Below, one piece after another: positions 18,225 to 28,302 of a stretch of 64,000 nucleotides of DNA; positions within the stretch are counted from its first letter, which is position 1; the number at the start of each line of letters is the position of its first letter. The position numbers and the translations under genes were made by a program. The notes under the pieces are model-generated. The model ran no database searches. It saw only the letters and a list, made by a program, of their open reading frames with translations, and was not told the origin of the DNA. This DNA is from Chelativorans intermedius (GTDB lineage Bacteria; Pseudomonadota; Alphaproteobacteria; Rhizobiales; Rhizobiaceae), in the NCBI RefSeq assembly GCF_025398255.1, contig NZ_JAODNW010000015.1, forward strand, positions 1-64,000, written 5' to 3'.

Positions 18225-19220
18225 TCAGCCGATGAGCCCGGCCTGACGGGCCTTGTCCTCGAGGCTGGTCTGAAGGCGCGGGCCGATCTGGCGGATCACC
18301 TGGGCGGCGGCCAGCGAGCCGAGCCTGGCGCAGTCGCCGAGGCTGCGCCCATGGGTGTAGCCGTAAAGAAAGCCGGCGGCATAGAGATCGCCGGCGCCGG
18401 TGGTGTCCACCACCTCGTCAACCGGCTCGGCCGCCACCGCCACCTGCTCCCCGCCGCGCATGGCGATGGAACCGTGCTCGGAGCGCGTGACGACGGCCAG
18501 CCGGCAATCGCCGCGGAGCGCGGCGATTGCCGTCTCCAGCGAAGCGGTCTGATAGAGCGACATGGCCTCGTGCTCGTTGGCGAAGACGATGTTGACCGTG
18601 CCCGAGCGCATCAGCTCCAGGAACTCGTCGCGATAGCGGTCGACGCAGAAGGGATCGGACAGTGACATGGCCACCTCGCGGCCCGCCGCATGGGCAATCT
18701 CCGCCGTCCTGCGGATCGCCTCCTTGGCGCGCGGCGGGTCCCACAGATAGCCCTCGAAGTAGGTGACCTTCGCACCGCGCGCCTTGTCCTCCTCCACATC
18801 CTCGGGCCCAAGCTCCAGGCAGGCACCGAGATAGGTGTTCATGGAGCGCTCGCCATCCGGGGTGACGAAGATCATCGATCGGGCAGTGGGCGGATGGCCG
18901 GAAAGCGGCCGCGTGTCGAACGCCACGCCCTGGGCGCGGATGTCATGGGTGTAGATCTCGCCGAGCTGGTCGCTCGACACCTTGCCGAAGAAGGCCGCCC
19001 GGCCGCCCAGCCCCGCCACGCCAGCCGCCGTGTTGCCGGCGCTGCCGCCCGAGGTCTCGATCGCCGGCCCCATACGCTCATAGAGCAGGGCCGAGCGGTC
19101 CACGTCGATCAGGTTCATCGCGCCCTTGATGATGCCATTGTCGACCAGGAAGCGCTCGTCGCACCGGGCAATGATGTCCACGATGGCATTGCCGATGCAC
19201 AAAACGTCGAATTCGCTCAT
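18225..19220 (-). CDS. Adenosine kinase-like PfkB carbohydrate kinase
   Basis: A 331-residue PfkB-family kinase. It has the N-terminal MSEFDVLCIGNAIVDI, the GGSAGNTAAGVAGLGG motif and the C-terminal anion hole and catalytic base DTTGAGDLYAAGFLYGYTHG. The glycine-rich SAGNTA signature and length match the proteobacterial adenosine kinase group, which makes AMP from adenosine. Exact specificity is inferred. Its stop converges 18 bases from grpE. Confidence 0.85.
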   Translation of the reverse strand: MSEFDVLCIGNAIVDIIARCDERFLVDNGIIKGAMNLIDVDRSALLYERMGPAIETSGGSAGNTAAGVAGLGGRAAFFGKVSSDQLGEIYTHDIRAQGVAFDTRPLSGHPPTARSMIFVTPDGERSMNTYLGACLELGPEDVEEDKARGAKVTYFEGYLWDPPRAKEAIRRTAEIAHAAGREVAMSLSDPFCVDRYRDEFLELMRSGTVNIVFANEHEAMSLYQTASLETAIAALRGDCRLAVVTRSEHGSIAMRGGEQVAVAAEPVDEVVDTTGAGDLYAAGFLYGYTHGRSLGDCARLGSLAAAQVIRQIGPRLQTSLEDKARQAGLIG

Positions 19221-19365
19221 GAAGATCTCCGAAAGGGCGTGGTCCAGGCGGGTTTACCGCCTCGGGACGGATTTGCAAGACCGCCCGCCCTGCCGCCCGC
19301 TTGCGGGAGGGGCCGCGGCTGCCTATCTGGCGGGATGACCCTGACGCAGCGATGAAGGCCGTTTC

Positions 19366-20094
19366 ATGATTCTCGACGCCGCGCGCGCCGCCGCAAGCCA
19401 ACTCTTCACCCCGCCCTTCCGCCGCGCCTTCTTCAAATCGCTGGGGTTGACGCTTCTCCTGCTCGCCGCCCTCTGGCTGGCGCTGCGGCAGCTGTTCGAG
19501 ACCTTCGCCATGCCGTGGCTGGATGCGCTGCTGCCGGGCCTTCCCTCCTGGGCGGGGTGGCTGGGCGCGCTGGCGGCGGTGGCGGCCGGCCTCGGCCTGG
19601 CGCTGGCGCTGGCGCTTCTGATCGCGCCGATTGCGGCGATCGTCGCCGGCGTCTTCCTCGACGACGTGGCCGAGGCGGTGGAACGGGAGAGCTACCCCGC
19701 CGACCCGCCCGGACAGGCGGTGCCGCTGCTGCCGGGAATCTGGCTTTCCCTGAAATTCTTCGGCGTGGTGGTTCTGGCCAATCTGGTGGCGCTGGCGCTG
19801 CTTCTGGTGCCGGGGGTGAACCTTGCCATCTTCTTCATCGTCAACGCCTATCTGCTGGGTCGCGAGTTCTTCGAGTTTGCCGCCATGCGCTTTCGCAGCG
19901 AGCCAGAGGCCAAGGAGCTTCGCCGGCGCCACGCCGGCACGGTGTTCCTGGCGGGGTTCGTGATCGCCGCCTTCCTGGCGGTGCCGTTGCTCAACCTCCT
20001 CACCCCGCTGTTTGCCGCGGCGATGATGGTGCATCTGCACAAGATGATCTCCGCCCGGGAAGAGACCGCGCCGGCGCGCGCTAGCGCGGGCTGA
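19366..20094 (+). CDS. EI24/CysZ-like inner-membrane protein
   Basis: A 242-residue integral membrane protein with about four long hydrophobic stretches (residues about 22-45, 60-95, 125-160, 195-225). The family segment [20 protein letters not shown] is typical of the EI24/CysZ family linked to sulfate uptake. There are no other sulfur genes nearby, so a transport role is only inferred. Its 3' end overlaps the convergent yraN gene by 14 bases. Confidence 0.75.
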   Translation: MILDAARAAASQLFTPPFRRAFFKSLGLTLLLLAALWLALRQLFETFAMPWLDALLPGLPSWAGWLGALAAVAAGLGLALALALLIAPIAAIVAGVFLDDVAEAVERESYPADPPGQAVPLLPGIWLSLKFFGVVVLANLVALALLLVPGVNLAIFFIVNAYLLGREFFEFAAMRFRSEPEAKELRRRHAGTVFLAGFVIAAFLAVPLLNLLTPLFAAAMMVHLHKMISAREETAPARASAG

Positions 20095-20455
20095 AGACGT
20101 TCTCCACATGCACCGGCCAGCGCCGGGGCAGAACGGCGACGAGATCGTAGCGCACGCTGAGACGGGCGTGATCGGGCCGCCGCGCGAGCCACAGGGAGGC
20201 GGCTGCGTCGATGCGCCGCTGGGCGTCGTGGCCCACGGCCTCCATCGCCTCGCGCAGCGTGGGGCGCACCTTCACCTCGACAATGGCGACGAGATCGCCG
20301 CGCCGCGCGATGAGGTCCACCTCGCCGAGCGGCGTGCGGAAACGGCGTGCCAGAATGCGATAGCCCTTGAGCGTGAGGGCGAGAGCGGCCAGCCACTCGC
20401 CGCGATGGCCCCGGCGATAGGCGCGCCGGCGCCCGGCCCGCCCGTCAGCGGCCAT
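20081..20455 (-). CDS. YraN family (UPF0102) nuclease-like protein
   Basis: A 124-residue protein with the restriction-endonuclease-like core of UPF0102: [46 protein letters not shown] contains the E...D...ExK catalytic pattern. Function is uncertain. ATG 20455 is used; a GTG at 20461 is also possible. It overlaps the end of rsmI, the usual rsmI-yraN couple. Confidence 0.88.
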   Translation of the reverse strand: MAADGRAGRRRAYRRGHRGEWLAALALTLKGYRILARRFRTPLGEVDLIARRGDLVAIVEVKVRPTLREAMEAVGHDAQRRIDAAASLWLARRPDHARLSVRYDLVAVLPRRWPVHVENVFSPR

Positions 20456-21341
20456 CGCCACCCTCCTTGAGGTCGAGAAGCCGGCGGTAGAGATCGGACT
20501 TCCTGCCGCCTGTCATGCGGGCGGCCTCGCCGGCGGCTCTGGCGGCAGGCATCTCCGCGGCAAGCGCCAGAAGCAGCCTGTCCACCGCGCCCTCATCCTC
20601 GGCGACCGCCGCGCCCGGCGGCGCGACGCAGACCACCACCTCGCCCTTCGGCGCCCCGGCCGCGGCATAGTGGGCGGCGAGCGCGTCGAGGGGGGCGGCG
20701 CGCACCTCCTCGAATGCCTTGGTAAGCTCACGGGCGACCACCGCATCGCGCGCGCCCAGCACCTCGGCCATCGCCTGCAGGCTGGCGGCAAGACGGCGCG
20801 GCGACTCGAAGAAGACGAGCGTGGCCGGCACGCCGGCCAGCGCCTGAAGCCGGCTGCGGCGCGCGCCCGCCCGGGCCGGCAGGAAGCCGGCGAAAAGGAA
20901 GGAGTCCGTGGCAAGCCCGGAGGCCGTCAACGCCGCCAGAACCGCCGACGGGCCGGGCACCGGCACGACGCGCACGCCCGCCTGGCGCGCAGCGCGCACG
21001 AGGCGGAAACCCGGATCGGAGACCAGCGGCGTGCCGGCATCGCTTGCCAGCGCCACGCTGTTGCCGGCCTGAAGGGCCGCCACCAGGCGCGGGGCTGCCT
21101 CGGTCTCGTTGTGCTCGTGATAGGCCACCATGCGCCGACGGATGCCGTAGCGCTCCAGAAGCACGCGCGTGACGCGGGTGTCCTCGCACGCCAGAACATC
21201 GGCGCCAGCCAGCACCTGAAGCGCCCGGATCGTGATGTCGGACAGGTTGCCGATGGGGGTGGCGACGAGATAGAGCGCCGGCTCGAGCCGCGGGGCGGGA
21301 ACCTGCGCCCCGCCGATGATGAAATGCGCCGCGCCTTCCAT
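20445..21341 (-). CDS. rsmI: 16S rRNA (cytidine1402-2'-O)-methyltransferase RsmI
   Basis: A 298-residue SAM-dependent methyltransferase that modifies C1402 in the ribosomal decoding centre. Motifs: [19 protein letters not shown] at the start, [44 protein letters not shown] and [18 protein letters not shown]. It overlaps yraN downstream. Start 21341 ([11 protein letters not shown]) gives a short leader before the conserved core. Confidence 0.93.
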   Translation of the reverse strand: MEGAAHFIIGGAQVPAPRLEPALYLVATPIGNLSDITIRALQVLAGADVLACEDTRVTRVLLERYGIRRRMVAYHEHNETEAAPRLVAALQAGNSVALASDAGTPLVSDPGFRLVRAARQAGVRVVPVPGPSAVLAALTASGLATDSFLFAGFLPARAGARRSRLQALAGVPATLVFFESPRRLAASLQAMAEVLGARDAVVARELTKAFEEVRAAPLDALAAHYAAAGAPKGEVVVCVAPPGAAVAEDEGAVDRLLLALAAEMPAARAAGEAARMTGGRKSDLYRRLLDLKEGGDGR

Positions 21342-21430
21342 GCCCTTCAAAGCATCCCCCGGCCCCTGCGCCCCGCGCCGGCGGCGCGCGGCGTTTTCCT
21401 CATCCTGCCCGCAGCGCGCTTTCCGCGGCC

Positions 21431-21895
21431 TCAGGCCGCGTTCGACGCCGGCGCCTCGGCCAGGAAGGTGTGAATGGCGGCGGCATCCTTGGTGCCGCGG
21501 ATCTTCGCCGTGGTCTCGGGGTCGCGCAGCACGCGGGCGATGCGCGACAGCGCCTTGAGGTGATCCGCCCCCGCCCCCTCCGGCGCCAGAAGCAGGAACA
21601 CCAGGTCGACCGGCAAATCGTCCAGCGCGTCGAAATCCACCGGCGTTTCCAGCCGCGCGAAGACGCCCGTGATCTGCTTGATGCCCGGCAGCTTGCCGTG
21701 CGGGATGGCAATGCCGTTGCCAACACCCGTCGAGCCCAGCCGCTCGCGCTGCAGGATGGTGTCGAAGATCTCGCGCTCGGCAAGGCCGGTCTTCTTTGCC
21801 GCCTTCTCGGCCAGAAGCTGCAAGACCTGCTTCTTTGAGTTCGCCTTCAGGGCGGGTATGACCGCCGAAACCTCGATCAGATCGCTGAGATCCAT
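21431..21895 (-). CDS. ptsN: PTS IIA-like nitrogen regulatory protein PtsN
   Basis: A 154-residue EIIA-Ntr of the nitrogen-related phosphotransferase system, a regulatory phosphoacceptor. The phosphorylated histidine lies in GVGNGIAIPHGKLPG (near residue 66). Other family sequence: REIFDTILQRERLGSTG and LVFLLLAPEGAGADHLKALSRIARVLRD. It is third in rpoN-hpf-ptsN, the common proteobacterial cluster. Confidence 0.93.
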   Translation of the reverse strand: MDLSDLIEVSAVIPALKANSKKQVLQLLAEKAAKKTGLAEREIFDTILQRERLGSTGVGNGIAIPHGKLPGIKQITGVFARLETPVDFDALDDLPVDLVFLLLAPEGAGADHLKALSRIARVLRDPETTAKIRGTKDAAAIHTFLAEAPASNAA

Positions 21896-21948
21896 CTTTC
21901 GCTTCCTCTGCTTCGGCCGCGCTGCGGCAGGCAGGCCCGCGCCCGGGA

Positions 21949-22527
21949 CTAGTTGTCCGAGATCGCCGAGGGGTCGATCCAGCCGATATTGCCGTCCGCC
22001 CGGCGGTAGACGATGTTGACCTCGTTGCTGCCGGCATTGCGGAAGACGAAGACGGGGCTGTCCTTCATGTCGAGCTCCATGACCGCGGAGGCAACGCTCA
22101 TGGACCTGAGCGGCAGGCGCGACTCCGCCACCACGGTGGGGGCGTAGTCCTCGGGCACCTCGTCCTCTTCGTCGCCCACCGCCGCCACGATGCGATATGC
22201 CATGTCGGCCAGCCCGTTGCCGCTCTGGGCGGTGCTGTGGGACTTGAGCTTGCGCTTGTAGCGGCGCAGCCGCTTCTCGATGCGCTCGGCGGCGGCATCG
22301 AAGGCAAGCTGCGGATCCTGCGCCTGGCCCGTGGCCTGCAGCACCGCTCCGGTGTCGAGGTGGATGGTGCAGTCGGCCGAGAAGCGCGAACCCGACTTCT
22401 CCATCGTCACGCGGCCGGAGAAGCCGCCATCGAAATATTTGTCGACGGCTTCGCCGATGCGTCCCTCGATGCGGGTGCGGAAAGCGTCGCCGATGTCCAT
22501 ATGTTTGCCGGAAATGCGAAGGCTCAT
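21949..22527 (-). CDS. hpf: Long-form ribosome hibernation promoting factor
   Basis: A 192-residue long HPF that promotes 100S ribosome dimers in stationary phase. The N-terminal S30AE domain covers residues 1-100 (MSLRISGKHMDIGDAFRTRIEGRIGEAV, LDTGAVLQATGQAQDPQLAFDAAAERIEKRLRRY broken across lines in the family), followed by a linker and the C-terminal dimerisation domain (SPVFVFRNAGSNEVNIVYRR, GNIGWIDP). Start 22527 is preferred over a longer frame. It lies between rpoN and ptsN. Confidence 0.93.
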   Translation of the reverse strand: MSLRISGKHMDIGDAFRTRIEGRIGEAVDKYFDGGFSGRVTMEKSGSRFSADCTIHLDTGAVLQATGQAQDPQLAFDAAAERIEKRLRRYKRKLKSHSTAQSGNGLADMAYRIVAAVGDEEDEVPEDYAPTVVAESRLPLRSMSVASAVMELDMKDSPVFVFRNAGSNEVNIVYRRADGNIGWIDPSAISDN

Positions 22528-22766
22528 GAGAGAAATGACCTTTCCTGGTCGGGATTCCAACGCTTGAGAGTTTATACCTCTGGCCCGCGCATACAAGGTT
22601 TGCGGCCGCAAAGTGAAGCCGGTTCGGGCAGCAATCCCACCATTCTTTCAGCCGCGTGCGGCAGGCGCGAAGAGCCGCCGCCCGCCCCGTCTCATGCCGG
22701 CGGGCTTCTAGAGGCTTCCCCGTGGGTTGTCAATCGGCGCCCGGGCCGCCAGGCCATGTCCGCCGC

Positions 22767-24236
22767 TCAGGCGCCGAGCCCGGCGAGCGCCTTCTTCTCG
22801 CGCCGCCGCTGCACGGAGGAAGGGATGTTCATCGCCTCGCGATACTTGGCCACGGTGCGGCGCGCCACCTCGATGCCGTCCTCGCGCAGGGCGGCGACAA
22901 GGGCATCGTCCGAGAGCACGTTGCCGGCATCCTCGGCCTCGATCAGCCGGCGGATGCGCTCGCGCACGGCCTCGGCCGAATGGGCCTCTCCGCCGTCGGC
23001 GGCAGCAAGGGCGGCGGTGAAGAAATAGCGCAGCTCGAACAGGCCGCGCGGCGTCATCATGTACTTGTTGGCGGCGACGCGGCTTACGGTGGATTCGTGC
23101 ATGCCGATGGCTTCCGCCACATCGCGCAGCTTGAGCGGGCGCAGATGGCGCACCCCGTGCAGCAGGAAGGCATCCTGCCGGCGCACGATCTCGCCGGCCA
23201 CCTTGAGGATGGTCCTTGCGCGCTGGTCGAGGCTGCGCACCAGCCAGTTGGCGCTTTGCAGGCACTCGGAGAGGAAAGCCTTCTCCGCCTGATCGGCGCG
23301 CGCCGAGACGGTGGCATAGTAGGCCTGGTTGACGAGCACGCGCGGCAGCGCCTCCTGATTGAGCTCGACCACCCAGCCGCCCTCGGCCGCCCGGCGCACG
23401 AAGACATCCGGCACCACCGGGTCCGCCGGCGCGCGGGTGAAGGCGGTGCCAGGCTTGGGATCGAGGGCGCGGATCTCGGCCAGCATCTCCACGAGGTCCT
23501 CCTCGTCCACCCCGCACAGCCGTTTCAGGCCCGCGAAGTCCCGCCGGGCAAGCAGGTCGAGATGGGAGAGCAACGCCTGCATCGCCGGGTCCAGCCGGTC
23601 GCGCGCCTTGAGCTGCAGGGCCAGGCATTCGGCCAGGCTGCGGGCGAAAAGGCCCGGTGGATCGAAGGTCTGGCAGGTGGCGAGCACCCGGTCGAGAAGC
23701 GGCCTGTCGGCACCCGTGCGCTCGGCAATCTCCGCCAGGTCCACCGAGAGATAGCCCGCCTCGTCCAGGCCATCGGCCAGCTCCTGCGCCAGAAGCCGCT
23801 CCTGCGGCGACTGGAAGGCGAAGGCGATCTGCTCCTGCACATGGGCGCCAAGCGTGATCGGCGCGGCAGCCACCGCCTCCAGATCCCACGCCTCGCCGGT
23901 GGCAAGCCCGTTGCCGCCGGCCGAGCGCCACTGGGCCGAAAGGTCGGGGCCGATGGCTTCGCGCCGGCCGGGATCGTCGGGGAACAGGTTTTCGAGCGAG
24001 CTGTCGAGCCGCTCGGCCATCGCCTCGGCGCCGCCGCGCGGCGCCGGCTCGCCGGCGGCGGCCGGCTCCTCGCCGCCCGCCTCGTGCTCAAGCAGCGGGT
24101 TGCGCTCGATCTCGCCGGCGATGAACTGTTCGAGCTCGCCGCGCGTCAGCTGCAACAGCCTGATCGACTGCAGCAGTTGCGGCGTCATGACCAGAGACTG
24201 GCTCTGGCGCAGATGCAGGCTCGGTGAAAGGCCCAT
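22767..24236 (-). CDS. rpoN: RNA polymerase sigma-54 factor RpoN
   Basis: A 489-residue alternative sigma factor for nitrogen and other enhancer-dependent promoters. Region I is Gln/Leu-rich (LRQSQSLVMTPQLLQSIRLLQL); the core-binding and DNA-binding regions follow, with the HTH DVAEAIGMHESTVSRVAANKYM and the RpoN box, read here as VARRTVAKYREAMNIPSS near residues 455-472. Downstream 239 bp to hpf contain no gene. Cluster: lptC-lptA-lptB-rpoN-hpf-ptsN. Confidence 0.96.
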   Translation of the reverse strand: MGLSPSLHLRQSQSLVMTPQLLQSIRLLQLTRGELEQFIAGEIERNPLLEHEAGGEEPAAAGEPAPRGGAEAMAERLDSSLENLFPDDPGRREAIGPDLSAQWRSAGGNGLATGEAWDLEAVAAAPITLGAHVQEQIAFAFQSPQERLLAQELADGLDEAGYLSVDLAEIAERTGADRPLLDRVLATCQTFDPPGLFARSLAECLALQLKARDRLDPAMQALLSHLDLLARRDFAGLKRLCGVDEEDLVEMLAEIRALDPKPGTAFTRAPADPVVPDVFVRRAAEGGWVVELNQEALPRVLVNQAYYATVSARADQAEKAFLSECLQSANWLVRSLDQRARTILKVAGEIVRRQDAFLLHGVRHLRPLKLRDVAEAIGMHESTVSRVAANKYMMTPRGLFELRYFFTAALAAADGGEAHSAEAVRERIRRLIEAEDAGNVLSDDALVAALREDGIEVARRTVAKYREAMNIPSSVQRRREKKALAGLGA

Positions 24237-24339
24237 CGCGTAACTCTACCCCGCCCCGGCCCGCGGCATTCGCGGGCGGCTTTCGTGCGGGGATAAAACT
24301 GGCCCGGGATTTGCTTGTCAAGGACGGAAGGGCGCAGAC

Positions 24340-25125
24340 CTAGAAAGTGAAGCCTTCGCCGAGATAGAGCCGGCGCACGTCGGGATTGCCCACGATGTCC
24401 TGCGGGCGGCCATGGGTGAGCACCTGGCCGGCGTGGATGATGTAGGCGCGGTCGATCAGGCCCAGCGTCTCGCGCACGTTGTGATCGGTGATCAGCACGC
24501 CGATGCCGCGCCGAGTCAGATGGCGCACCAACTCCTGGATGTCGGTGACGGCAATGGGGTCGATGCCGGCGAAGGGCTCGTCGAGCAGCATGAAGTTGGG
24601 CCTGCTGGCGAGGGCGCGGGCGATCTCCAGCCGCCGCCGCTCGCCGCCCGAAAGGGACACGGACGGCGCCTTGCGCAGATGGCCGATGCGGAACTCCTCG
24701 AGCAGCGCGTCGAGCGTCTTCTCGCGCTCCTTGCGGCTTTTCTCCACCATCTCGAGGATGGCCAGAATGTTCTTCTCCACCGTCAGCCCGCGGAAGATGG
24801 ACGCCTCCTGCGGCAGATAGCCGATGCCCAGCCGCGCCCGCCGATACATGGGCATGGAGGTGACGTCGTAGCCGTCGATGTGAATGGTGCCCTGATCGAC
24901 GGGCACCAGTCCCGTGACCATGTAGAAACAGGTGGTCTTGCCGGCGCCGTTCGGCCCCAGAAGGCCCACCGCCTCGCCGGCGCGCACGCCCAGCGACACG
25001 CCGCTGACCACCTGGCGGTTCTTGTAGGACTTGGTAAGCCCGCGGGCAATCAGCGTGCCCTTGAGGCGCTCCTGCCCGCCGTTGCGGGCGTGGCGGGGTG
25101 CGGCGGAGGACGAGGCGGCAGTCAC
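24340..25125 (-). CDS. lptB: LPS export ABC transporter ATPase LptB
   Basis: A 261-residue cytoplasmic ATPase that powers LPS extraction from the inner membrane with LptFG. Walker [10 protein letters not shown] (about residue 55), the LptB-typical Q-loop region [21 protein letters not shown], signature [17 protein letters not shown], Walker [17 protein letters not shown], and [10 protein letters not shown]. It lies 8 bases after lptA. Confidence 0.95.
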   Translation of the reverse strand: MTAASSSAAPRHARNGGQERLKGTLIARGLTKSYKNRQVVSGVSLGVRAGEAVGLLGPNGAGKTTCFYMVTGLVPVDQGTIHIDGYDVTSMPMYRRARLGIGYLPQEASIFRGLTVEKNILAILEMVEKSRKEREKTLDALLEEFRIGHLRKAPSVSLSGGERRRLEIARALASRPNFMLLDEPFAGIDPIAVTDIQELVRHLTRRGIGVLITDHNVRETLGLIDRAYIIHAGQVLTHGRPQDIVGNPDVRRLYLGEGFTF

Positions 25126-25133
25126 GGCATCCC

Positions 25134-25682
25134 CTATTGCCGGTTCTCGGAGCCGGGGGTGAGCAGCATGCGCACGCGGCCGCCGGAACCCTCCCCCTTG
25201 CAGCTCTCCAGCTTTGCCTGGCCGGTTGCCATCTGCACCGTGAGCCGGCAGCCGACCACCACGTTCTCGCCTTCCGTCAGCACCACTTCCTTGCCGGAAA
25301 GGGTGAGCACCTCGGTCTGCATGTCGAAGGTGCCGCGCTCGCCGGTGGCCACCTGGCTCTCGGACCTCACATAGACGCCGCCCTCCACCTCAAGGCGCTG
25401 GATGGCGGCGCTGCCGGTGGTGGCGGAACCCGCATCGCGGTCGTAATGCACCGTCATGCGGGCGGACTTCAGCAGGGTGGGGCCCTGGACGACGGAGACA
25501 TTGCCCGTGAAGATGCCGACGCCCCGGGTCTCGTCCACCTCGAAGCGGTCGCTCTCGATCTGGATGGGCTGGTCGCCCGAGAGCTTGAGCCCCGTCAGCC
25601 GGCCCTCGCCATCCTGGGCGGCCGCGGCCACAGGGGCAAGTGCCAGGCCGGCGGCCAAGAGCCAGCTTGCAATCCTATCCAT
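25134..25682 (-). CDS. lptA: LPS transport periplasmic protein LptA
   Basis: A 182-residue OstA-type periplasmic bridge protein for LPS transport. Signal peptide at residues 1-22 ([17 protein letters not shown]), then the beta-jellyroll sequence with [28 protein letters not shown] and [20 protein letters not shown]. It overlaps the end of lptC by 8 bases and precedes lptB. Confidence 0.92.
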   Translation of the reverse strand: MDRIASWLLAAGLALAPVAAAAQDGEGRLTGLKLSGDQPIQIESDRFEVDETRGVGIFTGNVSVVQGPTLLKSARMTVHYDRDAGSATTGSAAIQRLEVEGGVYVRSESQVATGERGTFDMQTEVLTLSGKEVVLTEGENVVVGCRLTVQMATGQAKLESCKGEGSGGRVRMLLTPGSENRQ

Positions 25683-26391
25683 CACCGCCGCCTTCCTTCT
25701 TCTGTGTGCCGGCCGGGCGCACCTTGCCGGGCTCAAGCTCCACGCGAACACGGTTCTCGAATATCAGGCGCTTGCCGCCTTCGGAAGCCCGCAATGCATC
25801 GGCGCTGATGCGCATTCCCTCCATCTCGATCTCCACCGGCTCCTCGGTGACGAGGGCGTTGGAGGAAATGTCGATGCGGGCCGAACGCAGCCGCGCCACC
25901 AGACCGGAGGTGGTGCTGAAGGTGATGTCGCTGTCAAGGGTGAGGTGGTTGTTCTCGCGGTCGAAGGTGCCGTTGGCGGCACGCACCGTGGCCCGCTCCT
26001 GCTCGTCGATGGGCAGCGTGGCCCGGATTCCCTCCAGCGCGATGGTCTGGTCCTTCGAGCCCATCGCCTGCAGCGCCCGTTCGGCCCTGACCGAATAGGG
26101 CAGATCGTCCCTCGTGAACCCGTCGAGTGCCGGATCCTCGATCACCAGATTGCCGTTGCTGATGGAGGCTGCGCCAATGCCGGCGACGCTGCCTCCGAGG
26201 GTGGGCAGAAGCGTGTAGCCCAGAAAGACGGCGGAGGCCAGAACGGCCGTGGCGGGCAGCACCACCTTGAGCACCCGCACGCGGCGCGAATGGCGCTGGG
26301 CGCGCGCGAAAACCTCCGACCCGCGCTCCGCGCGGCGGATGGCCTGTGCCTGCCTTTCCTCGCCCGCCCCCTTCATGACCGAATCGTCCAT
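25675..26391 (-). CDS. lptC: LPS export protein LptC
   Basis: A 238-residue bitopic membrane protein that passes LPS from LptBFG to LptA. One transmembrane helix near residues 40-62 (VLKVVLPATAVLASAVFLGY) anchors a periplasmic OstA-like domain (FTRDDLPYSVRAERA, HLTLDSDITFSTTSGLVARL). First gene of the lptCAB-rpoN-hpf-ptsN run. The ribonuclease D gene that often precedes lptC in relatives lies elsewhere in this window (33453-34073). Confidence 0.88.
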   Translation of the reverse strand: MDDSVMKGAGEERQAQAIRRAERGSEVFARAQRHSRRVRVLKVVLPATAVLASAVFLGYTLLPTLGGSVAGIGAASISNGNLVIEDPALDGFTRDDLPYSVRAERALQAMGSKDQTIALEGIRATLPIDEQERATVRAANGTFDRENNHLTLDSDITFSTTSGLVARLRSARIDISSNALVTEEPVEIEMEGMRISADALRASEGGKRLIFENRVRVELEPGKVRPAGTQKKEGGGDG

Positions 26392-26627
26392 CGCGCTCTC
26401 CCGCCGCCAAAACGGCGCGTCTGCCGCACCCTGCGCGCCCGCCCTGCCAGCCCTTGCGGCTGTTGCACCGCAATATGGCCATTTTTGGTTGACGCCGGAA
26501 CATTATGCAACCTTAGGCCGGCGCGGGGGATGCCCTTGGCCGCAGGCGACGAAACAAGGTAGCTCATATGGGTTGCTTCGTCTAAAAGGCAAGCCGGCGT
26601 TTCTCTTCAATGCCCTGCGAGGTCACC

Positions 26628-27602
26628 ATGTCCATCAGAACCGACGACCTGATCGACCGCCGCCGCCTGCGGCGCAAACTCACATTCTGGCGGGTGATAG
26701 CCTTCCTCATCATCGCGCTGGCGCTGGCGGGCTCCGTGCGCTGGCTGGCCGGCGACCGCCTGGGCGGGCTGCGCCCGCACGTCGCACAGGTGCGCATCGA
26801 AGGCACCATCGTCGAGGACGAGGAACTGCTGGAGCGGCTGGAGCGCATCCGCCGCACCGACGCCGTCAAGGGCGTGGTGCTGACCATCGACTCGCCGGGC
26901 GGCACGACGGCGGGCGGCGAGGCCATCTTCGAGCAGGTGCGCCGCCTGGCGGAGGAAAAGCCCGTGGTCGCCCAGGTGGGCACGCTGGCCACATCCGCCG
27001 GCTACATGATCGCCAGCGCGGCCGACCATATCGTCGCCCGGCAATCCTCGATCGTCGGCTCGATCGGCGTCATCGTGCAGATTCCCAACATCAGCAGACT
27101 GATGGAGACCATCGGCGTGAGCGTGGTGGAGGTGAAGTCCTCGCCCCTGAAGGCCGAGCCCTCGCCCTTCACCCCGACGACGGAGGAGGGACGCGCCATG
27201 CTGCGCGCCATGGTGCTCGACAGCTACGACTGGTTCATCGGTCTCGTTGCCGAACGCCGTCCGCTGTCGCGCGCGGAGGTCACGACTCTGGCCGACGGCT
27301 CGGTCTTCACCGGCCGGCAGGCGCTGGAGCGCAAGCTGGTAGACGCGCTGGGCGGAATGCGCGAGGCGAGGGCGTGGCTCGCCGAAGAAAAGGGCGTGGA
27401 GGAGAGCCTGGAGGTCATCGAATGGGAACCGGAAGGGACGGCCAGCGCCTGGCTGCTCCCCGGATCGGCGGCCCGGTGGGCGGCGGCGCTGGTGGGCCTT
27501 TCCGAGCGCGCGGGGCTGCTCGGGCGGCTGGGCGGCGAATCCGTCTTCCTTGACGGTCTGCTGTCGGTCTGGCAACCTGAAGCCACCCGGGCGACGGATT
27601 GA
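26628..27602 (+). CDS. sppA: Signal peptide peptidase SppA
   Basis: A 324-residue membrane-anchored serine peptidase of the S49 family that degrades cleaved signal peptides. It has a transmembrane helix near residues 23-45 ([21 protein letters not shown]), the core [20 protein letters not shown], the catalytic Ser in [18 protein letters not shown], and the lysine segment [16 protein letters not shown]. Start 26628 has GAGG five bases upstream and is preferred over ATG 26610. It is the short, single-domain type. Confidence 0.9.
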   Translation: MSIRTDDLIDRRRLRRKLTFWRVIAFLIIALALAGSVRWLAGDRLGGLRPHVAQVRIEGTIVEDEELLERLERIRRTDAVKGVVLTIDSPGGTTAGGEAIFEQVRRLAEEKPVVAQVGTLATSAGYMIASAADHIVARQSSIVGSIGVIVQIPNISRLMETIGVSVVEVKSSPLKAEPSPFTPTTEEGRAMLRAMVLDSYDWFIGLVAERRPLSRAEVTTLADGSVFTGRQALERKLVDALGGMREARAWLAEEKGVEESLEVIEWEPEGTASAWLLPGSAARWAAALVGLSERAGLLGRLGGESVFLDGLLSVWQPEATRATD

Positions 27603-27657
27603 TATTGCAAGAAGAATCGCCTCACTTCCCTGGCAACAACGCGGCGGAACCGAAGCC

Positions 27658-27942
27658 ATGATAAAGTCTGAGCTGGTGCAGACAATCGCCAACCGCAATC
27701 CGCATCTCTTTTTGCGCGACGTGGAGAAGATCGTGAACGCGATCTTCGACGAGATCACCGAAGCGCTGGCCGAAGGCAACCGCGTGGAGCTGCGCGGCTT
27801 CGGCGCCTTCTCGGTGAAGAACCGCCCGGCGCGCGTGGGCCGCAACCCGCGCACCGGGGAGACGGTCTATGTCGAGGAGAAATGGGTGCCCTTCTTCAAG
27901 ACCGGCAAGGAACTGCGCGAGCGGCTGAACGCGGAAAACTGA
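27658..27942 (+). CDS. ihfB: Integration host factor subunit beta
   Basis: A 94-residue HU/IHF-fold DNA-bending protein. The family pattern [22 protein letters not shown] with the DNA-intercalating proline arm is intact; the start [17 protein letters not shown] is typical of IhfB. It works as a heterodimer with IhfA (not in this window) in transcription, replication and phage integration. sppA is directly upstream. Confidence 0.94.
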   Translation: MIKSELVQTIANRNPHLFLRDVEKIVNAIFDEITEALAEGNRVELRGFGAFSVKNRPARVGRNPRTGETVYVEEKWVPFFKTGKELRERLNAEN

Positions 27943-27984
27943 CTTTCCGGCACTGCGCATCTCCATGAAAGGACGGAAGGCCGT

Positions 27985-28302
27985 ATGCTCAACCGCATCG
28001 TGATCGTGCTTGTCTTCGTGCCGCTGGCCATCGTGCTCATCGCGCTGGCGGTGGCCAATCGCGCCGCGACCCCCTTCACGCTCGACCCCTTTCACCCCGG
28101 GAATCCGGGGCTGACGGTGGAGATGCCGCTTTTCGTCTATCTCTTTGCGGCGCTCGTCATTGGCCTGTTCGTGGGCAGTTTCGTCACCTGGTTCCGCCAG
28201 AGGCGCTATCGCCGCATCGCCCGCGAGCGCAGCCAGGAGATGGAGCGGCTGCGCGCGGCGGAGCGGCAGAAGGGCTCGGCTTTGGCGCCGACGGACGGAT
28301 GA
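27985..28302 (+). CDS. LapA/DUF1049 domain membrane protein
   Basis: A 105-residue protein with two transmembrane helices (about 4-26 and 47-70) and a basic coiled-coil-like C-terminus (RQRRYRRIARERSQEMERLRAAE). This fits the LapA (DUF1049) family, which accompanies ihfB in many proteobacteria and may assist LPS assembly. Its stop overlaps the next gene's start (ATGA). Confidence 0.8.
   Translation: MLNRIVIVLVFVPLAIVLIALAVANRAATPFTLDPFHPGNPGLTVEMPLFVYLFAALVIGLFVGSFVTWFRQRRYRRIARERSQEMERLRAAERQKGSALAPTDG

Noticed and set aside
25675..26562. Long plus-strand frame opposite lptC
   Set aside because: Shadow of lptC; no domain and no start signal.
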